A DNA stretch of 64,000 nucleotides, taken from contig OZ244850.1 in NCBI GenBank assembly GCA_965220895.1, forward strand, positions 1,860,001-1,924,000, given 5' to 3'. Of the stretch, positions 42,125-51,093 are shown piece after piece. The translations under genes and the position numbers were made by a program. The notes under the pieces are model-generated. The model did no database searches. It was not told the origin of the DNA and saw only the letters and a list, made by a program, of their open reading frames with translations. The DNA is from WTFY01 sp965220895 (lineage in GTDB: Bacteria > Pseudomonadota > Gammaproteobacteria > UBA4575). The stretch's first letter is position 1. The number at the start of each line of letters is the position of its first letter.

Positions 42125-44161
42125 ATGAGCCATTGCCTGCGGGGTGATTCGCGATGGTTGGTGGGATTATTGCTGCTGGCGGTTTTCCCAGCGACTCTAT
42201 CTGCCACCAATCCCATTGGGGAGATCGTCGTCACCGGGACCATCGGCGAGCGCCTCGGTAGCGCAGGCAGTGCCAGCCGCATCGATGGGGATGTGCTGGC
42301 AGAGATCCGGTACAACCACATTCACGAAGCCCTGAGCCGGGTCCCCAGCGTCTGGGTCACCCGGGGGTCTGGCCAGGAGCACCTGACTGCCATCCGCTCG
42401 GCGGTCTTTACTGGACCCGGCGCCTGCGGGAAATTTCTCTATCTTGAGGATGGCTTGCCCATTCGCCCCGCGGGGTTTTGCAACATCAACAACCTCTTCG
42501 AGGTCAATGGCGAGCAGGCAGGGGGCATCGAGGTCTGGCGTGGACCGTCAAGTGCCGTGCTGGGCGGCAATGCAATGCACGGGGTGATCAACGTGCTCAC
42601 GGCCAATCCCGAAGATGCCAGCCTGAGCTTGGAGAGCGGCTCCTACGGTTACAACCAGGCTCGTGCCACATGGGGCGGGCACACTGGCGGGCACTACGTT
42701 GGCCTGAGTGCCCACGGGAGCCAGACCGACGGCTATCGGGACGCCACAGGGTATGACCAGCAGAAGTTCTCCCTGGTCCATGCCACTGATCTTGGCACCT
42801 GGCGGGTGCGCAATACCCTGAGCGCCACCCACCTCAACCAGGAAACCGGCAGCTACGTGCAGGGCTTTGAAGCCTACAAGGACCGTGAACTGCGCCGCTC
42901 CAACCCCAACCCCGAGGCCTATCGGGACGCCTGGTCCTTGCGCGCCGCGAGTCACTGGCAGCGCGGGCCAACCCAAATTTCCGCTTACCTGCGCCGCTCG
43001 CACATGGAGTTCCTGCAGCACTTCCTGCCCGGACAGCCGACCGAGACCAACGAGCAGACCAGTGCAGGCATGCTGGTCCGCCAAGGGTTTGAAGCCGGGG
43101 CCTGGGCCGGGCAGTTCGGCACGCAAGTCGAGGCCATGCAGGGCAGCCTGCTCGAGATTCAGGATGTACCGGCGACCGGGTCGGCCTTCCTGGTGGCCAC
43201 TCGCCCCACAGGGCGACACTACGACTACGACGTCGATTCGTTCATGGCTGCGGGCTTCTACGATCTGAGCCGACCCTTGGGTGGGAAGCTGCGCCTGTTG
43301 CACAGCCTGCGCCTCGAGCACCTGCGCTACGATTATGAAAACCGGCACCTGACGGGCAACAGCCGCGACGACGGCACAGCCTGCGGCTTCGACGGCTGCT
43401 TGTACACCCGGCCCGCCTCCAGGGAAGACCGGTTCACCGAAGTAGCCGGGCGCTTAGGGGTCGAGCGCGATTTTGGTGCCCGCCGTTCCGGCTATGTGAT
43501 GCTCAGCAGCGGATTTCGACCGCCGCAAGCTACCGAACTCTACCGCCTGCAGCAGGGGCAAACCGTGGCAGACCTGGACAGCGAACGCCTGCTGTCGGTG
43601 GAGACCGGCTTTCGCAGCGGGGCTTGGTCGGTGTCGGCCTTCGGCCAGTGGAGCCGCGACTTCATTTTCCGTGATGCCAGTGGCTTCAACGTCAGCGACG
43701 GCAAAACCCGGTCCGCCGGGCTCGAGTTTTCAGGCGACTGGCATCTGGGTGACCATGCCTTGAGCCTCGCCATCGGCTATGCCGTGCACAAGTACGATTT
43801 TACCCGTGATGTCGGACGAGGCGAACGGATCGAAGAAGGCAACCTGATGGATTCGGCACCGCGCTGGCTCACCCATGCCCGCTGGCGCTACCAGCCGGAT
43901 GAGCGCTGGTATTCCGAGTTTGAACTGAACCAGGTGGGCGAGCACTACATTAACGCCGCCAACACTGCCAAGTATGAAGGCCACGTCGTGCTCAACTGGC
44001 GTGGTGGTTACAGGCTGAGCGAGCATATCGACCTGTTTGCCCGGGTCATCAATCTGTTCGATGAGCACTATGCCGACCGCGCCGACCATGCCTTCGGTAC
44101 CTACCGCTACTTCCCGGCCATGCCGTTGCAGGGCTATGTGGGGATCAATCTGGCACTGTAA
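42125..44161 (+). CDS. TonB-dependent outer-membrane receptor
   Basis: A 678-residue protein with a signal peptide (cleavage near LSATNP). The TonB box-like GEIVVTGTIGERLG is followed by the plug domain (HEALSRVPSVWVTRGSGQEH, LYLEDGLPIRPAGFCNINNL, GGIEVWRGPSSAVLGGNAMH, GVINVLTA) and a 22-strand barrel whose last strand ends GYVGINLAL. Such receptors import iron chelates, cobalamin or other scarce ligands using TonB energy. The ligand is not evident: no cobalamin riboswitch or Fur site is clear upstream, where the island boundary lies only 87 bp away. Island insertion may have changed its promoter. Confidence 0.9.
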   Translation: MSHCLRGDSRWLVGLLLLAVFPATLSATNPIGEIVVTGTIGERLGSAGSASRIDGDVLAEIRYNHIHEALSRVPSVWVTRGSGQEHLTAIRSAVFTGPGACGKFLYLEDGLPIRPAGFCNINNLFEVNGEQAGGIEVWRGPSSAVLGGNAMHGVINVLTANPEDASLSLESGSYGYNQARATWGGHTGGHYVGLSAHGSQTDGYRDATGYDQQKFSLVHATDLGTWRVRNTLSATHLNQETGSYVQGFEAYKDRELRRSNPNPEAYRDAWSLRAASHWQRGPTQISAYLRRSHMEFLQHFLPGQPTETNEQTSAGMLVRQGFEAGAWAGQFGTQVEAMQGSLLEIQDVPATGSAFLVATRPTGRHYDYDVDSFMAAGFYDLSRPLGGKLRLLHSLRLEHLRYDYENRHLTGNSRDDGTACGFDGCLYTRPASREDRFTEVAGRLGVERDFGARRSGYVMLSSGFRPPQATELYRLQQGQTVADLDSERLLSVETGFRSGAWSVSAFGQWSRDFIFRDASGFNVSDGKTRSAGLEFSGDWHLGDHALSLAIGYAVHKYDFTRDVGRGERIEEGNLMDSAPRWLTHARWRYQPDERWYSEFELNQVGEHYINAANTAKYEGHVVLNWRGGYRLSEHIDLFARVINLFDEHYADRADHAFGTYRYFPAMPLQGYVGINLAL

Positions 44162-44371
44162 TTTGTTATAGGTTATCGTTTCCATTCGATTCCGGCTCTA
44201 CCTGGACGCCTCACCTTCTGGTGTAGCGTCCCCGCTGCCGTTGGGGTCTGAAAATTGGCGGTTATCAAGTCTCCAGGCTGTCCGCTGGCAGGAACAAGGA
44301 CAGCATGGGCGTCTGATCATTGAGGCTGGATTACAGGAGATCGGTAAACTAGAAAATCTGGAGGAAGAACA

Positions 44372-44857
44372 ATGCGAAAAATTTTGACGGCAATCAGCCT
44401 TGGTACTTGCCTCATGTTTGCTGGAGCGGCTTTGGCCGGGAATACACTGTCCGCAGAAGAGGCTACCTCGAAACACATGGTGGCCGAAGCCAGGCTGGCA
44501 GCCCACTTCATCGATGCTGCCATCAGGGCGGGAATGAGCGCGGAGGCCATCAATTCCGTACTGGCCGATGTGGCACAGCATTCGGTGATTACTGAATTCT
44601 GGATCAGTGACGAGCACGGCCAGATCGCATTCACCAACATTCCCGGCACATCCTTCAGTTTTCCGACCGACCCGAACAGTGGCACGCAGGCGGCTCCCTT
44701 TGCCGCACTTTTGCACGGCAGTGAATCCGTGGTTGTCCAGGCCCTGGAAAAACGTGAGCTCGATGGCGCACCGTTCAAGTATGTCGGCGTGGCAGGTGTG
44801 GACAAGGCGCGAATCGTGCAGGTCGGGATTTCTGCTGCTGAACTGCACGGACACTGA
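44372..44857 (+). CDS. Secreted Cache-like sensor-domain protein
   Basis: A 161-residue protein preceded by GGAGGAAGAAC. Signal peptide about 1-22 (MRKILTAISLGTCLMFAGAA). The mature part has AEARLAAHFIDAAIRAGMSA, then SVITEFWISDEHGQIAFTNI, the pattern of a single Cache/PAS-like periplasmic sensor, with KYVGVAGVDKARIVQVGI at the end. There is no kinase or methyl-accepting domain, so it may be a stand-alone ligand-binding protein. The 210-bp gap upstream holds an imperfect hairpin at 44204-44231 without a T-run. Confidence 0.6.
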   Translation: MRKILTAISLGTCLMFAGAALAGNTLSAEEATSKHMVAEARLAAHFIDAAIRAGMSAEAINSVLADVAQHSVITEFWISDEHGQIAFTNIPGTSFSFPTDPNSGTQAAPFAALLHGSESVVVQALEKRELDGAPFKYVGVAGVDKARIVQVGISAAELHGH

Positions 44858-44984
44858 ATGCGTTGGGTGCGCCTGGGAGCCAGGCCAATGGCTATCCCAG
44901 GCATTCCCTGAACGATAGCCGTACATCGCCATCATCCTGGACGGGCCGGTCTGGTGGCATCGTCTTAGCCAGGAGGCAGGGGGC

Positions 44985-45299
44985 TCAGAGGGGCTTGCTT
45001 TTGTCGGCCTCGTTTTCGGCCTGGAGGTTCACCGACCGGATCGCCTTGATGATTTCCTCGTGCTTGCTGTCCACATACTTTTTCTGTGTGCGCACGGACT
45101 TGTTGTAGGACATCACGATCAGCGGTGCAAACAGGGCACAGAGTATCCAGATGATGATCGGAACGAAGATGGTCCAGAGGGTGGCCACGGCGAGGATGAT
45201 CGCAAGCAGCCCACCGATCAGGTTCGTGTAGGTGAACCCCAGTGGTCCAAGCAAGGTGGCCAGCAAAAATGCGATTAACGGCGATCTTTGTTGCTGCAT
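44985..45299 (-). CDS. Small inner-membrane protein
   Basis: About 104 residues from ATG 45299, preceded by GGGATGGTG; starts at 45305 and 45332 are also in frame. Two long hydrophobic segments (SPLIAFLLATLLGPLGFTYT and LLAIILAVATLWTIFVPIII, IWILCALFAPLIV) are followed by a charged cytoplasmic tail (YNKSVRTQKKYVDSKHEEII). Family not recognised. It is divergent from msrP with about 230 bp between. Confidence 0.6.
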   Translation of the reverse strand: MQQQRSPLIAFLLATLLGPLGFTYTNLIGGLLAIILAVATLWTIFVPIIIWILCALFAPLIVMSYNKSVRTQKKYVDSKHEEIIKAIRSVNLQAENEADKSKPL

Positions 45300-45528
45300 C
45301 ACCATCCCGAATAGTTGAGCATGTCCAATCATAGCATTATTTGAACTGAACTCTGGAAGCCGCTCCGCTGTCTGATAGAGCATGAAGTACCCGGGATCCG
45401 GTGCACAGGCTTTACACCGTGAAACCTGCCTGCTTGCAATCGACTGGCATCCGCTGTAGAAGCAATGGTTGCGTGAACGGTATCCCTCGTACCCCGTTGA
45501 CCGGAAACCCTGAAAGGATCTGTTGACC

Positions 45529-46485
45529 ATGTTGCTGAAAACCACCCGGGCTTGCGATATCCGCGAATCCCAGGTCACCGATGAATCGCTTTACATCGAG
45601 CGGCGAAAGTTCATGCAGGGTACCGCCGCCCTGGCAGGGGCATCCCTGCTCCCGGCATCCTCCCTGTGGCCACAACCCGCACATGCTGCCATTAGCATCG
45701 GGGCTGTCGAAAAAAGCGTATTCTCGACCGCCGAGGAACTCAACTCGTTCGAGGATATTACGAGCTACAACAACTTCTACGAGCTCGGTCTGAAAAAAGG
45801 CGATCCGAAGCGAAACGCGGACCGCCTCATTACCGAACCGTGGAGCATCCGGGTGGAAGGCGAATGCGACAAGCCGGGCGACTATGACCTGGAAGACTTC
45901 ATTCCTGCCCCACGGCTTGAGGAACGGATCTATCGCCTGCGCTGTGTGGAGGCCTGGTCGATGGTCATCCCCTGGGTAGGCGTTGAACTGGGACCCGTGC
46001 TGAAGCGTTTCGAGCCCACGTCCAAGGCCAAGTACGTACAGTTCTTCACCCTGTACGATCCGAAGAACCTGCCGGGCCAAAGGCGTTCGGTGCTGGACTG
46101 GCCGTACCGCGAGGGCCTGAGAATGGATGAGGCCATGCATCCCCTGACCATACTGGCCGTGGGGCTGTACGGGAAAGTATTGCCGAACCAGAACGGTGCG
46201 CCGCTGCGCCTGGTCGTGCCATGGAAATACGGTTTCAAGAGTATCAAGTCGATCGTTCGCATACGCTTTTCCCAGTCCGAGCCTGCGACCAGCTGGAATC
46301 AGTCAGCGCCCCGTGAGTACGGCTTTTACTCGAACGTCAACCCGGCGGTGAACCACCCGCGCTGGAGCCAGAAAAGGGAGCGCAGGATCGGGGAGATCCT
46401 GAAGCGAAAGACCCTGCCGTTCAACGGCTATGCGGAGCAGGTGGCCGACCTGTATGCAGGCATGGACCTCAAAAAGCATTTCTGA
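45529..46485 (+). CDS. msrP: MsrP, periplasmic molybdoprotein methionine sulfoxide reductase catalytic subunit
   Basis: A 318-residue protein from ATG 45529 (TTG 45523 possible). A Tat signal, ERRKFMQGTAALAGASLLP with Arg25-Arg26, directs folded export. The Mo-molybdopterin ligand Cys139 is in YRLRCVEAWSMVIPW. The C-terminal WKYGFKSIKSIVRIRFSQ and GYAEQVADLYAGMDLKKHF are typical. MsrP repairs oxidised periplasmic methionines using electrons from MsrQ, encoded 13 bp downstream. Confidence 0.95.
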   Translation: MLLKTTRACDIRESQVTDESLYIERRKFMQGTAALAGASLLPASSLWPQPAHAAISIGAVEKSVFSTAEELNSFEDITSYNNFYELGLKKGDPKRNADRLITEPWSIRVEGECDKPGDYDLEDFIPAPRLEERIYRLRCVEAWSMVIPWVGVELGPVLKRFEPTSKAKYVQFFTLYDPKNLPGQRRSVLDWPYREGLRMDEAMHPLTILAVGLYGKVLPNQNGAPLRLVVPWKYGFKSIKSIVRIRFSQSEPATSWNQSAPREYGFYSNVNPAVNHPRWSQKRERRIGEILKRKTLPFNGYAEQVADLYAGMDLKKHF

Positions 46486-46498
46486 GCAGGGCCTTCAC

Positions 46499-47086
46499 AT
46501 GCGCCTTGGCAAGCCCCTGGTCTTTATTGCTTGCCTGGTCCCGCTGGCCTGCTACGGCTACTGGTTCTTTACAGATTCACTGGGGGCGAACCCCATCGAG
46601 GCCATCACCCGAAGGGCCGGTGACTGGGCACTGCGGTTTTTACTGATCACTTTGGCCATCTCGCCGCTGAGAAAACTGACGGGCTGGCACGCGCTTGTGC
46701 GCTACAGAAGGATGCTCGGCCTGTTCACCTTCTTTTACGTGTGCGTGCACCTGTTGCTGTATGTCACCCTGGACAAGTTTTTTGATCTCGCCGAGATCAT
46801 CGAGGATGTCATCGACCGACCCTTTATCACCGTGGGATTCACCGCCTTTGTGCTGCTGCTGCCGCTGGCAGCGACTTCGACCGACAGGATGGTCGAGGTG
46901 CTGCAGCACCGATGGACGCAGCTGCACCGCCTGGTCTACGTGGTGGCCATGCTGGCCGTTCTGCATTTCTGGTGGATGGTCAAGATCGACACCAGAGAGC
47001 CTGCCATCTATGCGGCCATTCTCGCCGTCCTTCTCGGCTTCAGGCTGACGTTCTACCTGAAGAGGAAATTGCGGCCCGCAGCCTAG
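46499..47086 (+). CDS. msrQ: MsrQ, haem-binding membrane subunit for MsrP
   Basis: A 195-residue membrane protein from ATG 46499. It has the ferric-reductase-like fold: WALRFLLITLAISPLRKLTG, then YRRMLGLFTFFYVCVHLLLY with a haem-ligand His, HRWTQLHRLVYVVAMLAVLH with further ligand His residues, and FWWMVKID. About six helices. It moves electrons from the quinone pool to MsrP. The 3' end overlaps the convergent hypothetical gene by 4 bp. Confidence 0.94.
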   Translation: MRLGKPLVFIACLVPLACYGYWFFTDSLGANPIEAITRRAGDWALRFLLITLAISPLRKLTGWHALVRYRRMLGLFTFFYVCVHLLLYVTLDKFFDLAEIIEDVIDRPFITVGFTAFVLLLPLAATSTDRMVEVLQHRWTQLHRLVYVVAMLAVLHFWWMVKIDTREPAIYAAILAVLLGFRLTFYLKRKLRPAA

Positions 47087-47559
47087 AGGTGCACGGACAC
47101 CAGGTACCGGGAATAGCTTTCGCGCATGGATGTGCGTTCGTCCACGGAGGTTTTCAGGATGTTCTCGAGCACCACCTCGAACTCGCGCTGGATGATCTTG
47201 AAAAAGATCTCGGTGAGCGGGCGTTTTCCCGTCGGCAGGGCAATGACCTTTTGCTGGAATCGCAATGGAAAGATGGTATCCCCGCGAAACAGGATCTTGA
47301 CGGCAAATACCCAGCGCCAGTCCCAGGAATATATGGTCAGTGCAGCGTTTCCTGCGTAGATTTCAAAGGACTCGCCGTCCTTCATGACGCCTTCGCTGAA
47401 CACGACCGCCTGATAGGCGCTGGTGTTGTTGGAGCTGATGAGGTTGGCCCCGACGATGTCAGCCTTCTCCGAGTAAGGGCGGAGCCGTTCATACAGGGCA
47501 GGGTAGAATAGCTGCAGGAAGGCCAGCAGCATCGGGTAGTGGTCATGCGTGGCAACCAT
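47083..47559 (-). CDS. Hypothetical protein convergent with msrQ
   Basis: About 158 residues from ATG 47559; ATG 47613, one base from the tRNA, is also in frame. The frame continues upstream across the tRNA, but that part is an antisense artefact. Features: HDHYPMLLAFLQLFYPALYE, ANLISSNNTSAYQAVVFSEG, YSWDWRWVFAVKILFRGDTI and EFEVVLENILKTSVDERTSM. It has no signal peptide or membrane segment. Family not recognised. Confidence 0.6.
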   Translation of the reverse strand: MVATHDHYPMLLAFLQLFYPALYERLRPYSEKADIVGANLISSNNTSAYQAVVFSEGVMKDGESFEIYAGNAALTIYSWDWRWVFAVKILFRGDTIFPLRFQQKVIALPTGKRPLTEIFFKIIQREFEVVLENILKTSVDERTSMRESYSRYLVSVHL

Positions 47560-47613
47560 CGTTGAATAGTGTTCTAATTCGAATCCTCGTTCAATCCCCA
47601 ATCGATTGATCAT

Positions 47614-47690
47614 GCGCCCGTAGCTCAGCTGGATAGAGTACCTGGCTTCGAACCAGGTGGTCGGGAGTTCGAATCTCTCCGGGCGCGCCA
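47614..47690 (+). tRNA. tRNA-Arg (anticodon TCG)
   Basis: A 77-nt cloverleaf: acceptor GCGCCCG pairs with CGGGCGC, discriminator G, encoded CCA. The D arm is GCTCAGCTGGATAGAG, the anticodon arm CCTGGCT-TCG-AACCAGG, the T arm GGGAGTTCGAATCTCTC. The anticodon TCG reads CGN Arg codons. Its 3' half differs from the att fragments at 40.8 and 42.0 kb at the wobble base and in the variable loop, so it is not the gene those islands used. Confidence 0.95.
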
Positions 47691-47705
47691 TTTTGATTTC
47701 GGTCC

Positions 47706-48992
47706 GTACCGGGGACATGGTATACGTTTTATACCGGAGACATGGTTAACACTTTTTCGGTATAAACGGGTTCTCTGCGGGTTCGACCCGTCCGGCTTCT
47801 TCGTCGAAGAAGCCTAAATCATATTGCATGAAGCTGACAAGCCAGATGCGGTCTTCGACCTCCCGTATGCCCACGACCTGGCCGGCGAAGACGGTGCTGA
47901 GGTTGATCTTTCGTCGTCCGATACAGATGCGCCCGCACTGGGTGACCTTGAGGGTGCGGTCGTGGAAGGGGTATTGCGGGGGTTGCGGCGGGGCATAGGG
48001 GCGTGTGGAGGGTGTATAGACATCTGCGGGATACAGGCCGCCGAGGGCCTGGTGCGGTCGTTCATGGTTGTATACCCGGATAAAGTCGTCGAAGCGGCTT
48101 TGCTGTTGCAGGGAGTTGAAGGAAGCGGGTCGGGTGGCTTCTTTCTTGAGGGTCAGGTGCATGCGTTCATGGCGCCCGTTCTGCTGGGGCTGTCCGGGCT
48201 GGATGCGTTCGATGCGGATGCCCAGGCGCAGCCACCAGACCGACAGGGAACTGAGGCCGAACAGGGCATTGGGCGAGGCGAAGGGGACGCCGTGATCGGT
48301 GCGGATGGCCTGGGGCAGCCCATAGGCGTTGAAGGCCTGCTCGAAGACCGTGCGTGCGAAGGGGGATTTTGTCGAGTCCAGGGCCTCACAGGCAAGCAGG
48401 TAGCGGGAGTGATAGTCGGTGAGAGTAAGGGGATAGCAGTAGGCCTGGTTGCCGAGGCGGAACTGGCCCTTGTAGTCGGCACACCACAGGGCGTTGGGGG
48501 CTTGTGCATCGCTTAAAGCGGTGCCTTGGGCACGCCGGCGCCGGCGTTTGCGCCGTTTCACCAGGCCGTGACGGTCCAGCACCGCGTGGATCGTGCTCTT
48601 GGCCGGAGGATGGACCAGGGCATAGGCCCGCATCAGCTTCTCGCGGATCTTCGGCGCCCCCCAGCTCGGATGGTCACGCTTGATGCGCAGGATCGTTCGC
48701 TCCACCGGGTACGGCAGGCGGTTGGCATGACGATAGGGCCTGCGGCTGCGATCGTCCAGCCCCTGCAGACCGCAGTCGCGATAGCGATTGAAGATCTTGT
48801 ATCCGGTCACCCGGGAGATGCCGAACTCCCGGCACACCACCGCCATCTTCTCGCCCTCCAGCAACCGGGCTATAAATCGTATACGTTCATCCATCGGCTT
48901 ACACTCTCTCCAAGGCATTCCAAGGTCTCCCTCAAATGCTCTATTGTGTAAACCATGTCTCCGGTATTTGCTGTAAGCTATGTCTCGGGTAC
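47706..48992 (-). mobile_element. IS481-like insertion sequence with doubled terminal repeats
   Basis: A ~1287-bp element starting 15 bp after the tRNA. Outer ends ACCGGGGACATGG (47708 on) and the complement of ACCCGAGACATAG (right, to 48990) face each other. A second inner pair, ACCGGAGACATGGTTAAC at 47733-47750 and its near complement at 48948-48965, repeats the pattern about 25 bp inwards on both sides. No target duplication is certain. Contains one intact-looking transposase. Confidence 0.8.
47746..48918 (-). CDS. IS481-like transposase (rve integrase core)
   Basis: A 390-residue protein; ATG 48918 with GGGAG 9 bp upstream is chosen because earlier in-frame starts reach outside the element. 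HTH region MDERIRFIARLLEGEKMAVV, CREFGISRVTGYKIFNRYRD. The DDE core: NALWCADYKGQF, AIRTDHGVPFAS and NGRHERMHLTLKKEA. The basic stretch VKRRKRRRRRAQ precedes the core. Nothing suggests inactivation. Confidence 0.88.
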   Translation of the reverse strand: MPWRECKPMDERIRFIARLLEGEKMAVVCREFGISRVTGYKIFNRYRDCGLQGLDDRSRRPYRHANRLPYPVERTILRIKRDHPSWGAPKIREKLMRAYALVHPPAKSTIHAVLDRHGLVKRRKRRRRRAQGTALSDAQAPNALWCADYKGQFRLGNQAYCYPLTLTDYHSRYLLACEALDSTKSPFARTVFEQAFNAYGLPQAIRTDHGVPFASPNALFGLSSLSVWWLRLGIRIERIQPGQPQQNGRHERMHLTLKKEATRPASFNSLQQQSRFDDFIRVYNHERPHQALGGLYPADVYTPSTRPYAPPQPPQYPFHDRTLKVTQCGRICIGRRKINLSTVFAGQVVGIREVEDRIWLVSFMQYDLGFFDEEAGRVEPAENPFIPKKC

Positions 48993-49144
48993 TACATTCG
49001 GTTGTCATCTTTTGCAGGGCAGCAGAATACGCTTGTCTTGTATGAAGTCTGGAACCCCCACTTCAGGGCTGCATGTCGCAGCCCTTGTTATTGTTTAGAC
49101 CATATCTTTAGAAGTTACTGATCCCAAGGGGCGCATTTGCCTTT

Positions 49145-49180
49145 GAATTAATATTCATATTAATAATAATTACTATTAAC
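49145..49180 (+). promoter_or_regulatory. Possible Fur-binding array upstream of the porin gene
   Basis: ATTAAT-ATTCAT-ATTAAT-AATAAT followed by TACTATTAAC forms repeated NAT(A/T)AT-like hexamers, the unit recognised by Fur. It lies about 70 bp before the porin start. The fit is to the hexamer array model, not to a perfect 19-bp box. Confidence 0.4.
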
Positions 49181-49246
49181 ACTATGATTCGTTTTCATAA
49201 AAATGTAATATGCGCACCAGAATGTGACAGTTTCTTGGAGATACCG

Positions 49247-50488
49247 ATGATTTTATATGTGTCAAAGTTGAGATTTTGGCTCGGCCTGTTGGTGATGGCC
49301 TTGGCCCTGCCTGGCCATGCCGAAATGATTATGGTGGACAAAGCCGAATACGAGAGCCTGAAAAAGGCGGTTGAATTCTTGATGTCCGAACAGAAAAAGG
49401 CCATGGATGCGGCAGCCCGTGCTGAAGAAAAGGCGGATGAAGCTACAGAGATCGCCGTGGCGACTGCCGAAGTTGTTGAAGAAGGCCCGATGGCCGTGTT
49501 TGAAGGGATCTCGCTGGGTGGCTACGGCGAAGTGCACTACAACAACTATGATGCAAAAGACAGTTCGAGGGACGAGGATGATGCCGATCTCCACCGTTTC
49601 GTCATCTTTTTGAACAAGGATTTCAGCGACAATCTGCGCATGGTATCCGAGTTCGAGATCGAGCATGGTGGGGTAGAGCCGGATGGTGATCCACTGGGCG
49701 GTGAGGTCGAGATGGAGCAGGCGTACCTCGAGTACGATATGAGCGATCACACCCAGGTGCGTGCCGGTGTATTCCTGGTACCGGCCGGTATCCTCAATGA
49801 AACCCATGAGCCGCCGACATTCTATGGTGTCGAGCGAAACGTTGTGGAAAATATCCTTATCCCGTCTACCTGGTGGGAAATCGGTGCCGGCATGACCCAT
49901 CGTTGGGACAACGGATTCAGTGCAGATGTGGCGTTTCACAGCGGACTGGAGATTCCCGATAGTGGCCGTATCCGAAGCGGGCGGCAAAAAGCTTCCAATG
50001 TCGAAGCGGAAGATCTGGCCACCACGGTGCGCCTGCGCTATACGGGTATGCCGGGGCTGGAGCTGGCTGGCTCTGTACAGTTCCAGAAAGATGCCAACCA
50101 GGAAGGTGGTGACATGATCGAGGATGCGCAGCTTTACACTGCCCATGCGGTCCTCAGCAAAGGTCCGTTCGGGCTGACGGCGCTGTATGCAAAGTGGGAA
50201 CTCGATGGTGATATTGAGGATGATCCCAGCGGTGCAGATGACCAGGATGGCTGGTACATTACGCCGAGTTTCAAGCCGGTCGACTGGCTCGGTCTGTATG
50301 CGAGTTACCAAGAGGTGGAAGGCGCCCGTTCGCAAGACCAGTTCGAGCAGTGGGAATTGGGTTTCAACTGGTGGTTGCACCCCAACGCTGTAGTCAAGGC
50401 CAACTACAAGGATCGCGAGCATGACAACAGTGACGACAGAGGAAGGGATTTCGACGGCTTTGATCTGGGCGTCGGCTGGATGTTCTGA
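49247..50488 (+). CDS. Outer-membrane porin with N-terminal coiled coil
   Basis: A 413-residue protein from ATG 49247, preceded by TTGGAG; an ATG at 49184 is less likely. Signal peptide about 1-26 (ending LPGHAEM). A short coiled coil follows (SLKKAVEFLMSEQKKAMDAA, ARAEEKADEATEIA), then a barrel starting GISLGGYGEVHYNNYDAKDS and ending DGFDLGVGWMF with terminal Phe. Acidic loops with many Asp residues (SSRDEDDADLHRF, DDPSGADDQDG) suggest cation or metal handling. Similar porins are often iron- or anion-related, but the substrate is unknown. Possible Fur site upstream. The next two genes follow in order. Confidence 0.8.
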   Translation: MILYVSKLRFWLGLLVMALALPGHAEMIMVDKAEYESLKKAVEFLMSEQKKAMDAAARAEEKADEATEIAVATAEVVEEGPMAVFEGISLGGYGEVHYNNYDAKDSSRDEDDADLHRFVIFLNKDFSDNLRMVSEFEIEHGGVEPDGDPLGGEVEMEQAYLEYDMSDHTQVRAGVFLVPAGILNETHEPPTFYGVERNVVENILIPSTWWEIGAGMTHRWDNGFSADVAFHSGLEIPDSGRIRSGRQKASNVEAEDLATTVRLRYTGMPGLELAGSVQFQKDANQEGGDMIEDAQLYTAHAVLSKGPFGLTALYAKWELDGDIEDDPSGADDQDGWYITPSFKPVDWLGLYASYQEVEGARSQDQFEQWELGFNWWLHPNAVVKANYKDREHDNSDDRGRDFDGFDLGVGWMF

Positions 50489-50566
50489 TCGCAGGCGATT
50501 CCTATCAAGTGAGCAGGGCGACAGTGCCGGGAGCATCCCTTAATTTTCATGGACTAAGGCATCAGC

Positions 50567-51079
50567 TTGGAAAGATTTCTCCTCGTCGCCCTACTCATAG
50601 GGTTGTCTGGTACGCTGCAGGCCAAGGGGGTGTACCAGACTCCTGAAAAGTTCCTGTCACTTACGTTCAGTGAGGTTCCTGAGGCCCAGCGCATTCTCCT
50701 GACCGGCGACCTGTCCAAGCGCGTCAAGACCATTCTCGCGCATCGCTACAAGAAAATTCGGGTTCCTTACTGGCAAACAGGGTGTCGCAGCGCCTGGATT
50801 CTGGAAGAAATCGGCAAGGAGCGTTTCATTACCACAGGATTCGTGGTCAACTCCGGAGGCCTCGAAAAGGTCAAGGTCCTGATTTTCCGGGAAAGCCGGG
50901 GCTGGGAGGTGAAACATGACTACTTTGGCGAACAGTTCATCGATGCTAGGCTATCCGACAACCGCCTCACCAAAAGGATCGATAACATTTCCGGAGCGAC
51001 ACTGTCGGTTCGGGCCGTGACCAAACTTTCCAAAATGGCCTTGATGCTTCACGCCCACGTGACCGAGGGCACCTGCTGA
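50567..51079 (+). CDS. Exported FMN-binding domain protein, ApbE flavinylation target
   Basis: A 170-residue protein starting at TTG 50567 with AAGG 9 bp upstream; no early ATG suits the signal peptide (LVALLIGLSGTLQA). The FMN-bind domain ends in DNISGATLSVRAVT: Asp139, Ser142-Gly-Ala-Thr145, the motif where ApbE attaches FMN covalently to Thr. CRSAWILEEIGKERFITTGF precedes. It probably carries electrons outside the inner membrane, between the PepSY protein and an acceptor. The gene for an ApbE enzyme lies 0.8 kb downstream. Confidence 0.87.
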   Translation: MERFLLVALLIGLSGTLQAKGVYQTPEKFLSLTFSEVPEAQRILLTGDLSKRVKTILAHRYKKIRVPYWQTGCRSAWILEEIGKERFITTGFVVNSGGLEKVKVLIFRESRGWEVKHDYFGEQFIDARLSDNRLTKRIDNISGATLSVRAVTKLSKMALMLHAHVTEGTC

Positions 51080-51093
51080 GCTAGCCCGCATCC

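Noticed and set aside
44204..44231. Hairpin GGACGC...GCGTCC with inner CACC/GGTG as a terminator for the TonB receptor
   Set aside because: The stem is broken and no T-run follows; an intrinsic terminator is not supported.
47614..47690. The tRNA-Arg(TCG) as the integration site of the islands
   Set aside because: The att fragments carry CTACGAACC (anticodon ACG) and a different variable-loop base, and they lie on the wrong side of this tRNA for its own islands.
47560..47718. An N-terminal extension of the 47083 gene reading ARPERFELPTTWFEARYS
   Set aside because: It is the antisense of the tRNA-Arg gene, a well-known false translation; the real start is at or below 47613.
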